DNA of 64,000 nucleotides from Taurinivorans muris (GTDB lineage: Bacteria > Desulfobacterota > Desulfovibrionia > Desulfovibrionales > Desulfovibrionaceae). The notes under the pieces are model-generated. The model was not told where the DNA came from. It made no database searches and saw nothing but the letters and a program-made list of their open reading frames with translations. Below, one piece after another: positions 34,538-43,858 of this stretch (within the stretch, counting starts at the first letter, position 1; every line of letters begins with the position of its first letter). The stretch is taken from positions 1,488,001 to 1,552,000 of the forward strand of contig NZ_CP065938.1 in the NCBI RefSeq assembly GCF_025232395.1, in the 5' to 3' direction. Both the position numbers and the translations under genes were made by a program.

Positions 34538-35884
34538 TTAGCGCCATTTTGCATGGACTTCATAATACTGGCGTTTGCGGTTGAACATCATTTCATCGGC
34601 AAGCTGCACGCATTCGTCAATCTTGCCGTCGTCGCAATACCGTTCGCCATAGGACATGTCGTATTTATCCTTATTTTTTTCCAAATCGTTTTTAAACGTG
34701 ACAAACTGTTCCTCAAACGCTTCTTTCGAGATATTCCGCAGCAAAACAAGAAACTCGTCGCCGCCGATACGGTAAACGTTTTTTCCGAAATAACGCTGGA
34801 TGAAATTAGCGGAATTAATAATAAATTCGTCACCTTTATCATGTCCGTACACGTCATTGATTTTTTTCAAGCCGTTCAAATCAATATAAATAACGCCTGC
34901 GCAATCGCCGCGGCGCTTGATGTCTTCGTGCACGGCAATATATTTGTTCCTGTTGTAAACGCCTGTCAAGTCATCAATATTGCTTAAATAATCAAGATGT
35001 TGGATGAGTTTTCTCTGTTCCAGATTGTTGACGATGAACATTGCGATGGTTCCGAGTATTTGTGAAGCGGAAACATTATAGCGGGGGTTGTCGACACCTA
35101 TGAGTCCGATCAGTTCGCCGCCGTCATAAATGGGCATGAGCAGCATCTCACGGATATTCCTTTCCTTGAAAGCTTCCGCCAATTCGGGCATTCCTGCGAA
35201 ATCCACATCGACATCCTTATGGTAGACGACAGATTCCTCGGTAAACATATTAAGCCATTCCTGTAAAAGAACGCCGCTCGCTTCCGATAAAATATCCTTG
35301 AACGCTTTTACAAAAGGACGCACAAAAAAATACGAGCCTTTCAACACGTTTGTTTCCTTATCATATTCAAACAGATAAGAGCGGTCCGCTTCAAAAAAAT
35401 CAACCACATTTTCCAATATCTTATTGATAGCGAGGTCGATATCGTCATGCTTGCAAAGGGTTCCGGCGCATTTCACCAAAAGCTGTTCCGTGGAAACCTT
35501 GTTTTCCAGTTCCGTCATATTGTTTTGGTATTCGCTGAAATCCATGCCGTATTCCAAACGGAAGCGCCTGCCGTGCCACTCCACGATGGAAGCCTGAGAT
35601 TCAAATTGCCGGTTCAAAACATAATTATGCGTATTCCACTGATAGACCGCGTCTTTTTTTAACATATGATTTATACAGAAATCGCAGGGACTTGACTGCC
35701 CCTGCAAAACTTCATAACATTTTCTGGTCAGATAAGAAGATTCAGAAATATTGAGCAAATTTCTAAAAAATTTATTGATATAAATCAATTCATACGTGTC
35801 AACATCAGCCAAGTAGGCAATCCCGTTGAACTTATCCATTAAAACTTTTGAAAAGCCCGAACCAAATCTCTCTAATTTGCACAT
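34538..35884 (-). CDS. Diguanylate cyclase with PAS-like and GAF domains
   Basis: About 448 residues from ATG 35884 (GGGGAT upstream); the frame is open for 45 more codons upstream. The PAS-like N-terminus has the cysteine pattern CYEVLQGQSSPCDFC. A GAF domain spans roughly residues 145-285, and the C-terminal GGDEF domain has DLTGVYNRN and the active-site loop RIGGDEFLVLL. No RxxD inhibitory site precedes the loop. It is expected to make cyclic di-GMP in response to a ligand or redox cue. It is divergent from the hybrid histidine kinase gene and could be part of the same signalling pair. Its transcript runs toward the CRISPR array. Confidence 0.85.
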   Translation of the reverse strand: MCKLERFGSGFSKVLMDKFNGIAYLADVDTYELIYINKFFRNLLNISESSYLTRKCYEVLQGQSSPCDFCINHMLKKDAVYQWNTHNYVLNRQFESQASIVEWHGRRFRLEYGMDFSEYQNNMTELENKVSTEQLLVKCAGTLCKHDDIDLAINKILENVVDFFEADRSYLFEYDKETNVLKGSYFFVRPFVKAFKDILSEASGVLLQEWLNMFTEESVVYHKDVDVDFAGMPELAEAFKERNIREMLLMPIYDGGELIGLIGVDNPRYNVSASQILGTIAMFIVNNLEQRKLIQHLDYLSNIDDLTGVYNRNKYIAVHEDIKRRGDCAGVIYIDLNGLKKINDVYGHDKGDEFIINSANFIQRYFGKNVYRIGGDEFLVLLRNISKEAFEEQFVTFKNDLEKNKDKYDMSYGERYCDDGKIDECVQLADEMMFNRKRQYYEVHAKWR

Positions 35885-36056
35885 CGCATATCCCCAAATT
35901 TTTATATCAGTTCCTTCTAAATTATCCTGCATAATTGTCAAGCAATATTTTATTTTTTTACTGCAATTAAATAAACGGTTACACGTTCCAAAAAAATACT
36001 TGCCAAATAAAAATTTCATATATATATATATATAACATTACTCCAAAAGGTTCCCT

Positions 36057-38576
36057 ATGCATTCATCGTCCAAACAAATATTGCTGTCTTACCGTTCACA
36101 CATCATCATGCTCATCATATACAGCATTATCACTTTTTTCGGCTATGTTTTGGTCCGTACAAGCCTTATTAACAATTTCACCAAAATCGGCAAGGAAGTT
36201 GCGAATTTTTACGCAATGGAAGAAGAAAAAAGCTTTTCCATTTACAAAGCGCTTCTTAACCGCATATCTCTTTTAATTGACAACACCTCCGGGCTTCCCG
36301 ACAAAGAAAGCTGGATGGAAGATATATTCACAAAAATAAACATAAGCAAGTTTGACCAAAACCTGGAGCTTTACGCCGTTATCGATGATAAATTCATCAC
36401 AGGCAGAGGGTGGGAACATTTCAAAGACCCCGATTACCAAAATGCGGAATGGTACCAAAAAGCGGCGGCAGCTTCGGATGAAATCATTTTTACCGATGTG
36501 TATATTGACAACTTCACCCATCTTCCCACTATCACCATTGCAAAATCGATGGAAAATTCCAATGACGTGATCGCTCTCGATATTTCCGCCGAAAATTACT
36601 CCCCTCCCGCAAAAAGTTCTTTTCTCCCCCATAACAGCAACTATTATCTTTTCGGGGTCAACGGAAACCTTTTTTATTTCGAAAATGATCTGGGACTGGA
36701 CACCGGCGAGATCACGGAGCATGCGGAAGACATTTACACCAAGATAAAAAATCAAACGCTCACGACAGACCGTTACATCATCGACCCGCACGGAATAAAG
36801 AAACTTATCTTTTACGCCAAAACCAACGATAACCTACTCGTCATCGTCACCATTCCCCATGACACGCTTCTGCATGAACTCAATCAATTGCTCGTTGTCA
36901 CTCTTTTTATCATATTCACCTTGTTCCTGATCACGTTCATCAATATTTATTTCGCATACAAAACAAACAAGAAATATGAGAACATCACGAAAACCATAAC
37001 GTTCCTGGGCAATATTTATTATGCGATTTTCCTTGTGGACACCGCCCGCGGCACATTCATAACCATAAAGTATCCTGAAGATTTAATTAATGATTTCAAC
37101 AAGTCAAATGATTATAACGACTTGATTGATGTTGCCAAAAAAACTATGGAAAAAAGTGTTGCGGTGGAATTCAGCAATTCATTCTCACTTGAAAACATCC
37201 TCAAAGTAGCGGAAGAAGGAACGGACGAATTCGGCGGAGAATTCAAACGTATTCTCGGCAATGATTTCGAATGGATTTCCATCCGCATGTTCCTTGAACA
37301 TATCAAGGACAACAACACCGCCATTCTTTGCTTCAAAAAAATCACACAGGAAAAGGAAGTGCAGATGCGTCAATACGAACTGCTCACTTCCGCGGTGGAT
37401 AACGCCAAAAAGAGCGAAAAAGCGCGCACCGACTTTTTCGCCCGCATGTCCCACGATATGCGCACGCCTTTAAACGGTATCATCGGCTATACGGAACTTG
37501 GCATCAACCACTCCACAACGATGGAAGAAACAAAAGACTACCTCAATAAAATCAAGCTTTCCAGCCACCAGCTTCTTGAGCTTGTGAACTATATTTTGGA
37601 GCTTTCCCGCATTGAAAAAGGTAATGTCGACGAAACGAAAACAAAAATCAATATCCGCGAAATCATCACCCATTGCGTTCAGCCTTTCCATTCACTCGCC
37701 CTTACGGAAATCAGAAAATTTTCCGTGCAGTTCGACATACAGAATGAATACATACTCGCCCCTGCGTTCAAACTCATTCAAATTCTCAACAACCTTTTAT
37801 CCAACGCATTCAAATATTCCAACAAAGGAGACAATATCTCCGTTCTGCTCAAACAGCTGCAATCCAAAAAGGAAGACCAGAAGCAAATCAAATATCAGCT
37901 TATTGTCAAAGACACGGGCAGAGGCATGACCAAGGAATTTTTGGAAAAAATCTTCATTCCTTATCAGCGAGAAACCATGTTCGGAGCCAAGGATATTCTC
38001 GGCACGGGGCTTGGCATGCCCATAGTCCAGAATATCGTCACAAGCTTGAACGGTGAAATCAATATCGACAGCGAACTCAATGTGGGTACGAAAGTTTCCG
38101 TCGTCATCCCCTTTGATATTTCGGAAGAAGTCAGCGCCCCAAAAGACATGGTAAAAATCAATACAAATGAAATCAATTTGGAAGGCGTTACCGTTCTTCT
38201 TGTCGAAGATAACAAGGTAAATATGGAAATAGCCCAAAAACTGCTCACATTCAAAGGCATGACCGTTGAAAAGGCATGGAACGGCGAAGAAGCCGTCGAA
38301 GCGTTCATCCATTCCGAGGAAAACCACTTCGACATAATCCTTATGGACTTGCAAATGCCGAAACTCAATGGTTTGGAAGCAGCCGTGCAAATCAGGCATT
38401 CCAGCCATCCAAACGCCAAAACCGTTCCTATTGTCGCCGTTTCAGCAAACGCCTTTACAGAGGACATAGCAAGAAGTCTGCAAGCCGGCATGAACGACCA
38501 TATCAGCAAACCTCTTGATATTGCGACGCTTTATCAAACCATTTACACCCACACGAGCTGCAAAGAGAAAAAATAG
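36057..38576 (+). CDS. Hybrid sensor histidine kinase with receiver domain
   Basis: 839 residues. A membrane segment near residues 15-35, an extracytoplasmic sensor of about 240 residues (Cache/dCache type by its layout) and a second membrane segment near 280-305 come first. A cytoplasmic PAS-like region and a kinase core follow: HisKA with SHDMRTPLNG (His466), and HATPase boxes NNLLSNAFKYS, DTGRGM and GTGLGMPIV. The C-terminal receiver has phospho-acceptor Asp764 in ILMDLQMPKLNG and ends with KPLD. No separate output regulator is adjacent, so phosphate probably passes to a distant HPt/regulator or influences the divergent diguanylate cyclase pathway. ATG is preceded by AAGG and a short TA-dinucleotide tract. 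Confidence 0.92.
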   Translation: MHSSSKQILLSYRSHIIMLIIYSIITFFGYVLVRTSLINNFTKIGKEVANFYAMEEEKSFSIYKALLNRISLLIDNTSGLPDKESWMEDIFTKINISKFDQNLELYAVIDDKFITGRGWEHFKDPDYQNAEWYQKAAAASDEIIFTDVYIDNFTHLPTITIAKSMENSNDVIALDISAENYSPPAKSSFLPHNSNYYLFGVNGNLFYFENDLGLDTGEITEHAEDIYTKIKNQTLTTDRYIIDPHGIKKLIFYAKTNDNLLVIVTIPHDTLLHELNQLLVVTLFIIFTLFLITFINIYFAYKTNKKYENITKTITFLGNIYYAIFLVDTARGTFITIKYPEDLINDFNKSNDYNDLIDVAKKTMEKSVAVEFSNSFSLENILKVAEEGTDEFGGEFKRILGNDFEWISIRMFLEHIKDNNTAILCFKKITQEKEVQMRQYELLTSAVDNAKKSEKARTDFFARMSHDMRTPLNGIIGYTELGINHSTTMEETKDYLNKIKLSSHQLLELVNYILELSRIEKGNVDETKTKINIREIITHCVQPFHSLALTEIRKFSVQFDIQNEYILAPAFKLIQILNNLLSNAFKYSNKGDNISVLLKQLQSKKEDQKQIKYQLIVKDTGRGMTKEFLEKIFIPYQRETMFGAKDILGTGLGMPIVQNIVTSLNGEINIDSELNVGTKVSVVIPFDISEEVSAPKDMVKINTNEINLEGVTVLLVEDNKVNMEIAQKLLTFKGMTVEKAWNGEEAVEAFIHSEENHFDIILMDLQMPKLNGLEAAVQIRHSSHPNAKTVPIVAVSANAFTEDIARSLQAGMNDHISKPLDIATLYQTIYTHTSCKEKK

Positions 38577-38628
38577 CTTTTTGCGGCTCCTCGCCAAAAC
38601 CGATAAATAAAAACAATAAAAATTCCGC

Positions 38629-38657
38629 AAAAAAGGGCAGATTTTCTGCCCTTTTTT
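38629..38657 (+). terminator. Intrinsic terminator after the hybrid kinase
   Basis: AAAAAAGGGCAG / CTGCCCTTTTTT stem with following T-run; also usable on the minus strand. Confidence 0.85.
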
Positions 38658-39039
38658 ATTCATTCAACACGCATTGACATTGCCCCGACGCAGTCCGCAT
38701 ACATTTATTCTTTGACCGAACATGAAAATTAAACCCCATAAACACAAACAATATGGGAAAAGCCATTGTCTCTTCTTATCAAGCGGCAAAAGCCAAACAA
38801 CAGAAAACTTTCGTTCACTCATGGAAAGCGAAAGCACTTTTTCCATAAAGCGCAAAAATGCAACGCACAAATAAGGCAAATTGACATGCGGTATGCCCGT
38901 GAACCGAATACGGCATACTCCCGTCCCTCCCGGCAAAAACAAGAACAATGTTAAAAATTATTTGTTTGCAATTTAATTGTACGGGACACATCGGCTGTCT
39001 TACATACAATCTGCCTTTTTGGGTTGTAATTTGCTGAAC

Positions 39040-39338
39040 ATATCGAAACATAGCAAAGAAAAACAGATTGGTCACCCATTGCGGCGCTTTCATAAATTGA
39101 ACGGTCACACGGTTCAAAGCGCAAAGACGGGTTGCGTAGCAAGCCCCGAACAGAATGAACCAGATAAAGGCGTAGCAGGCAATTTCCTCCGTCCAAATCA
39201 AAGACATGTTGAGCTGTCTGAGAACAATTTGCATAAAAACGACAAGGACAAAGAAAACAAGCAAAAATTGGCACAAATAGCCTTCAAAATGGTCAAAAAA
39301 TGCTTTTAAAGCGTTTTTAAGCATGAAACCTCCAATAA
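39040..39338 (-). pseudogene. Truncated copy of dctQ
   Basis: From the start codon at 39324 the first ~88 codons are nearly identical, in both protein and DNA, to the intact dctQ at 43852-44403 (MLKNALKAFFDHFEGYLCQF here, MLKNALKALFDHFESYLCQF there). Similarity begins in the leader (about 39338), including the ribosome site, and stops abruptly near 39062, after which the frame runs through unrelated sequence. One WTEEIARYAF residue is changed (R to C). It lacks at least half the protein and is not expected to function. Confidence 0.85.
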
Positions 39339-39344
39339 ACGAAT

Positions 39345-39957
39345 CTTCTCACACGTGACAATGAAATCCCTTCCCGAAAACAATACCGGAAATTTCTTTA
39401 GTCTTAGAATAACCATATCAAAATTCTTTAATTGCGCCATATGAAATAAAAAATTTTACATAATTTTCACACAGTTTTTACATAATGATAATGCCTGCCG
39501 TATCAGCCCATTGAACAAAAAGAGTTAATCATCATAGAAAGATATGAAAAATGAACGGCTATACAATACCCGTTTGCCGCGGACAAACGGTTTTAACCGG
39601 CAAACAAGGCACCAGTTTCCAATCCTTTCTCAAACCAAATAGAACATCAGCTCAGCGGATTTTCCCTTGACTGGCGGTTTTTTCCGCCTTTAAAAGACAC
39701 AGTACCGACACCGTAAGAAGTTTTGAATGTGTCCGCCAAGAACATTTCATTTACAAAGTACGGCGAAAAAATAGAGCCTGTCAAAAAGAAAACTCCCCCC
39801 ACAAGAGCAAATCTAACTCAGCAAAAACCCTAAAATGCCCAAATACAGGAAAAAGACAGTTTTGATAACGACACGAAAAAATGCTATGCAAAGCAGGCTA
39901 TAACGGCATTGAGATGATAGGCTTGCGACATAATAGATAACAGTTCCTATAAAAAAT
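39345..39957. other. Intergenic region upstream of the dctQ remnant
   Basis: No gene can be supported. A GGCGG/CCGCC hairpin with Ts lies at about 39674-39692. A minus-strand open stretch of about 57 codons (39.64-39.82 kb) has no start codon or recognisable match. Confidence 0.4.
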
Positions 39958-39981
39958 AAAGGGAGTTCACACACTCCCTTT
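39958..39981 (-). terminator. Intrinsic terminator
   Basis: AAAGGGAGT / ACTCCCTTT with a T-rich 3' side on the minus strand, overlapping the last codon of the small membrane gene. Confidence 0.75.
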
Positions 39982-40456
39982 AATTTTTGTTTGTTGCCAT
40001 ATCTGCTATGGTTCGCGACAATACTGCAAGCGGATTGTTGCTTGCGGTATCATATTCTTCTTTTTCTTCTTTTGTTTTTTCTTTAAAAACATTTCTTATT
40101 AATGAACAGATAACTGTTAATGGGGCTAGACATAAAGCAAGAATAATCGCAATAAGATAAGGAACATCTTTTACTAATTTATAAAAAGGCTCTATATCAT
40201 CTGTTCCAGAGTATAAGAACATCGCTAAGAATACAATAAAAAACAAGAATAAAATTAATGCAAAAAATAAAGAAATAAAAAAAAGGCATTTTTTATGAAA
40301 AAGTTTTAATTTAATTTCTTCTCTTTCCAAATCAATAGATTTTTCTTTCCATTCTTGCGGCACATCTTTGTAAGAAGCGGAAATTCGGCTTGCAAAATCG
40401 CTTTCTAAAACGTTTTATCCTGCTTTTTGTTTTGGTGGGGGTGTTATGTTTGTCAT
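39980..40456 (-). pseudogene. Small membrane protein gene with an early in-frame stop
   Basis: An ATG at 40456 overlaps the stop of the immA gene as ATGA, the usual sign of translational coupling. Its frame reads MTNITPPPKQKAG, then TAA at codon 14, and continues in the same frame (NVLESDFASRISASYKDV) into a 127-codon open stretch. The latter encodes two membrane helices (about residues 28-50 and 70-90 of that part) and a charged tail. The simplest reading is a nonsense mutation in a 158-codon gene. Restart at the GTG at 40363 is possible but has no good ribosome site. Function unknown. Confidence 0.55.
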
Positions 40457-40917
40457 AATAAATACCCCAACCGTTTAAGACGTATTTCCAATGCCTGACT
40501 GGAAACAGAAAAAACTTCCGCCATTTCTTTCAGACCAATTTCCGTTTGTTTAATCATATAATTGATAGCTTCTATTGGCATAAGCAGTTCTGCCGCAAAA
40601 AGATTGGCTTCATATTCTTTTAGTTGAAAATTGGCTTGATTGTAACGAATTTTTGTTCTGGGACTTGAACCATGCCCTAAAACTGCGTGTCCTATTTCAT
40701 GTGCAATAGTGAAACGCTGTTTATTAAGACTGTCATCCTCATTGATGAAAATCGTATGGCTGTCTGCATCAAAAGAACCGCTTAATTCCAAATCGGCTCC
40801 ACCGTAAATAACATTCAAATCAAGCTTCTTAGCAATGGTGACAGGATTAACCGGCAAGGAACCATCCCAATATCGGAGCAAAATGTCTTTTGCCATTTCT
40901 TGCGGATTAAAACTCAT
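40453..40917 (-). CDS. ImmA/IrrE-family metallo-endopeptidase
   Basis: 154 residues, with the zinc motif HEIGH in FTIAHEIGHAVLGHG (about residue 72) and a downstream glutamate in EYEANLFAAELLMP. This family cleaves or inactivates repressors in mobile elements and stress responses, and is usually paired with an XRE-family repressor gene. No such repressor is adjacent here, but a coupled membrane protein gene is. AGGAGG is upstream of ATG 40917. The scar-like neighbourhood suggests horizontal origin. Confidence 0.88.
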   Translation of the reverse strand: MSFNPQEMAKDILLRYWDGSLPVNPVTIAKKLDLNVIYGGADLELSGSFDADSHTIFINEDDSLNKQRFTIAHEIGHAVLGHGSSPRTKIRYNQANFQLKEYEANLFAAELLMPIEAINYMIKQTEIGLKEMAEVFSVSSQALEIRLKRLGYLL

Positions 40918-40947
40918 AACATTTCCTCCTTTTTATGATTCATTTTC

Positions 40948-41005
40948 ATTATAATTAATTATAATACACCACATTGTCAAGACAGCCCTACGTCAATTTT
41001 TGACG
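40948..41005 (-). promoter_or_regulatory. immA promoter region with two palindromes
   Basis: An 18-bp perfect palindrome ATTATAATTAATTATAAT (40948-40965) lies in the -10 area. TTGACA is at 40980-40975, and an inverted repeat CGTCAA-TTT-TTGACG (40991-41005) is just upstream. They look like operator sites. Confidence 0.5.
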
Positions 41006-41417
41006 CAGGCTATTTGTTGTTTAAAGAATATTGGTTAAATACTATTTTTGTTTCATAGCATACAAATGGATTAATTTCAAAACCTTTCGGTTTCATATTA
41101 AATAAATTACTCGCAGAAACCACTGTTCAATCTTCTGCAATGCATTCAATGCGTTACATTTTCTTATCTTGCTGTATTTCACATAGTTATATAATTCTCT
41201 CATGCGATGCCAATCAAGCCCCTCTAATATTGGCTGGCTTTTAAATTTAAACACAACTAGAATATGTTTTATGAACAATTTCATTCCACACAGAATAACC
41301 ATTGGCTGTCGTTCATACAGCACATCCTTTCCTTTAGTTTCATTGGAAGAGGATAATCCCATTCCTGACGATTTCCCGTCCGCCGGCTTTGCCGGTGATT
41401 TTTTATATTGAAGTGAC
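41006..41417. other. Intergenic region between immA and dctP
   Basis: AT-rich except near 41370-41400, where a CCGGC/GCCGG hairpin is visible. A minus-strand 108-codon frame here has no recognisable features and is not called. Confidence 0.4.
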
Positions 41418-41444
41418 AAAAAAAGGGCAGATTGCTCTGCCCTT
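41418..41444 (-). terminator. Intrinsic terminator of the dctQMP operon
   Basis: Minus-strand AAGGGCAGA-GCAA-TCTGCCCTT followed by Ts, 26 bases after the dctP stop codon. Confidence 0.85.
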
Positions 41445-41469
41445 CAATTATATCGGTAACCCTTATGGA

Positions 41470-42471
41470 TTAGTTATTCCATTCAGGTTTGCCCATAGCT
41501 TTCAAGTATTCGTTGATAGCGTCTTTACCGCCAACAAATTCAGCCATTTCAGGCCATACTTTTTCGTAAGCAGCTTTTTGCCATTGATCTTCGTCTTCAA
41601 GATAAGAAACGACAAGACCTTGTTCGATAAGAGCTTGCTTAGCTTTTTCGCCGTCATTCTTTTGGTATGCCAATACTTGGTCTTGAGCGTACTTGCCTGC
41701 TTCAACCATAAGAGCTTGATCTTCGGCGCTCATTTTGCGGAATACGCGTTCGCTGATTACGAGAGGTTGGATTTGATAGGTATAGTGAACTTCTGTCAAG
41801 TATTTTTGGTTAGCTTCGTTGAATTTCATTGCTTGGAAACCGATGTAGCCATAGCATTGACCGTCAACAACGCCTTGTTGCAAAGCGGTGAAAGTTTCAG
41901 ACCAGGAAATAGGGGTCGGGCTGCCGCCGAAAGCTTTGTAAGAAGCGATAAGAACAGCAGATTGAGGAACACGGAATTTCAAGCCTTGCATATCAGCCAT
42001 TTTGGTGATTGGTTTGCGGCTGTTGGAAATATAACGGAAGTCCGTGTAAGTGAAGCAAAGAAGTCTGAAACCTGCGCTTGTAGCGTAGCTGTTCAAGAGT
42101 TCTGCTGGTTTTCCGGTTGTGCCGGCAACAACTTCGTCAAGATCTTTCCAAAGGTATGGAAGAGTCATAAGACCAAGTCTTTTTTCAAAAGGAACGAGGT
42201 TAGCGATACCGCCGACTGCAAAAGGAAGGGTTCCTTTTTGTACGTTACGGAAACATTCGGATTCGTCACCTAAAGCAGAGCCAAAGAAAACTTCAATTTT
42301 AATATTGCCATTGGATTTTTCTTCAACATATTTTTTGAATGCGTTAGCAGCGTAACCTTGTTCAGAATCTTCAGGATCACCGACTGCCATGTTGTAAGTT
42401 GCTGCGTTAGCCATTACAGGCATTGCGAGCATTGCAGCAACGGCCAAAGAAAGAAGGCTTTTCAATTTCAT
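41470..42471 (-). CDS. TRAP transporter solute-binding protein DctP
   Basis: 333 residues with a signal peptide (MKLKSLLSLAVAAMLAMPVM, cleavage near ANA/ATYNM). Typical DctP features: EIDEVKSNG-like helix region VEEKSNGNIKIEVF, the conserved arginine in GLKFRVPQSAV, and SWSETFTALQQGVVDGQ. Codon choice is richer in T-ending codons than in neighbouring genes, as often seen for highly expressed proteins. It is the last gene of dctQ-dctM-dctP. The substrate is probably a C4-dicarboxylate or related organic acid; the sequence does not decide. Confidence 0.92.
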   Translation of the reverse strand: MKLKSLLSLAVAAMLAMPVMANAATYNMAVGDPEDSEQGYAANAFKKYVEEKSNGNIKIEVFFGSALGDESECFRNVQKGTLPFAVGGIANLVPFEKRLGLMTLPYLWKDLDEVVAGTTGKPAELLNSYATSAGFRLLCFTYTDFRYISNSRKPITKMADMQGLKFRVPQSAVLIASYKAFGGSPTPISWSETFTALQQGVVDGQCYGYIGFQAMKFNEANQKYLTEVHYTYQIQPLVISERVFRKMSAEDQALMVEAGKYAQDQVLAYQKNDGEKAKQALIEQGLVVSYLEDEDQWQKAAYEKVWPEMAEFVGGKDAINEYLKAMGKPEWNN

Positions 42472-42565
42472 AGAATTCTCCTAATTTTAAGGTTTTGTAA
42501 ACCATATTTTGACTCTTTCCATCCCGATGACGGAAAGGTGAATCAACTTGTAATTCTTCTATACA

Positions 42566-43858
42566 CTATTCCACCAGACTTGGCAACCATAAGGAAAGCT
42601 GCGGAACCATGACGATGATGAAAATAGCGATAAGGTTGATGGCGACGAGCGGCAGCGCCTTGACGGAAATGGCTTCCAAACTTTCGTTTGAAATACCGGA
42701 AGCGACGAACATGTTCTCACCAAGAGGCGGTGTAGCAAAGCCGACTGCGCAGCAGCAAATCAGCACGATACCGAAATGGATAGGGTCAACGCCGAACGCT
42801 GTCATGAGCGGCAAGAGAACCGGCGTTACAAGCATGATGATGGCAAGCGTTTCCATGAACATTCCGAGGAACAAGAGGAACACGACCACCATAGCCCAGA
42901 CCAGATAGACGTTGTCCGTGAAATTGAGCATCCATTCCGCAATATAGATAGGCAGACGGTAAGAGGTAAGCAGATAGCCGAAAGCGGTTGCCGTGAACAC
43001 CAGAACAAGCACACGGCCCGTAAGCCATGAAGTTGTTTTCAAGGAGTTCATGAACGCTTTGAACGTCAGTTCCTTATGGATGAACACGCCGACAATCACC
43101 GTATACACAATGGCGACAACGGCTGCTTCCGTCGGTGTGAACGTACCGGCGTAAATACCGCCCAGAATGATGACCGGAGCCATGATGGACCAAAAGCCTT
43201 CTCTTGTCGCCTGCCTTAACGCGGCACGGGACCAGGCGAGCCCTTCGGTTTTAAGGTTACGGCAAAGGAAATAATGAGCGACACTCAAAGACAGGGCGAT
43301 ACAAAATCCGGGAACAATACCCGCCATGAACATTTTGGCGATACTTTGCTGTCCGGTGACGCCATAGATAACCATCGGGATACTTGGCGGAATGATGATA
43401 CCGATACCGCCCGCCGTCGCCGTTGTCGCGGCGGCATACGCTTTATTGTAACCGCGGCAAGCCATGGCAGGAATCATGAGCATGCCGACAGCCGCCGTCG
43501 TGGCAGGTCCGGAACCGGAAATAGCCCCGAAGAACACGCATGCCAAAGCCGTTGAAATGGCAAGCCCGCCGGGGATAGGTCCGACGATGTTTTCCGCAAT
43601 GTGCACGAGCCGTTTGGATATGCCCGCCGCCTCCATGAGCGCGCCAGCCAGCACGAAGCACGGCAGTGCCATAAGCGGGAAAGCGGTCAGGTTCGCAAAA
43701 GCTTTTTCAATCATTATGCTGATGTCAATGCCAAGCAGGAAGAAGCAAGACATTGTCGCAATACCGAGGGCAACCATGATGGGGCTGCCGATAAGCAAAA
43801 GAGCAAAAAATACTAAAAAAAGTATTGCTCCAATCATTCCTGGGGTCATTTCTAGCAT
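42566..43858 (-). CDS. TRAP transporter large permease DctM
   Basis: 430 residues, about twelve membrane segments, with family signatures ACVFFGAISGSGPATTAAVG and IIPPSIPMVIYGVTGQQ. Translation is coupled to dctQ, since the start overlaps the dctQ stop by seven bases. Together with DctQ it moves substrate with sodium or protons. It is a separate protein here, whereas the sulfonate cluster has a fused DctQM. Confidence 0.93.
   Translation of the reverse strand: MLEMTPGMIGAILFLVFFALLLIGSPIMVALGIATMSCFFLLGIDISIMIEKAFANLTAFPLMALPCFVLAGALMEAAGISKRLVHIAENIVGPIPGGLAISTALACVFFGAISGSGPATTAAVGMLMIPAMACRGYNKAYAAATTATAGGIGIIIPPSIPMVIYGVTGQQSIAKMFMAGIVPGFCIALSLSVAHYFLCRNLKTEGLAWSRAALRQATREGFWSIMAPVIILGGIYAGTFTPTEAAVVAIVYTVIVGVFIHKELTFKAFMNSLKTTSWLTGRVLVLVFTATAFGYLLTSYRLPIYIAEWMLNFTDNVYLVWAMVVVFLLFLGMFMETLAIIMLVTPVLLPLMTAFGVDPIHFGIVLICCCAVGFATPPLGENMFVASGISNESLEAISVKALPLVAINLIAIFIIVMVPQLSLWLPSLVE

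Noticed and set aside
39640-39820. Open minus-strand stretch of about 57 codons ending in a stop
   Set aside because: No start codon, ribosome site or known motif; could be chance.
41093-41419. 108-codon minus-strand frame upstream of immA
   Set aside because: Its start lies in a terminator region, no motif is recognised and composition is AT-rich without clear coding bias; it may be a remnant but cannot be supported.
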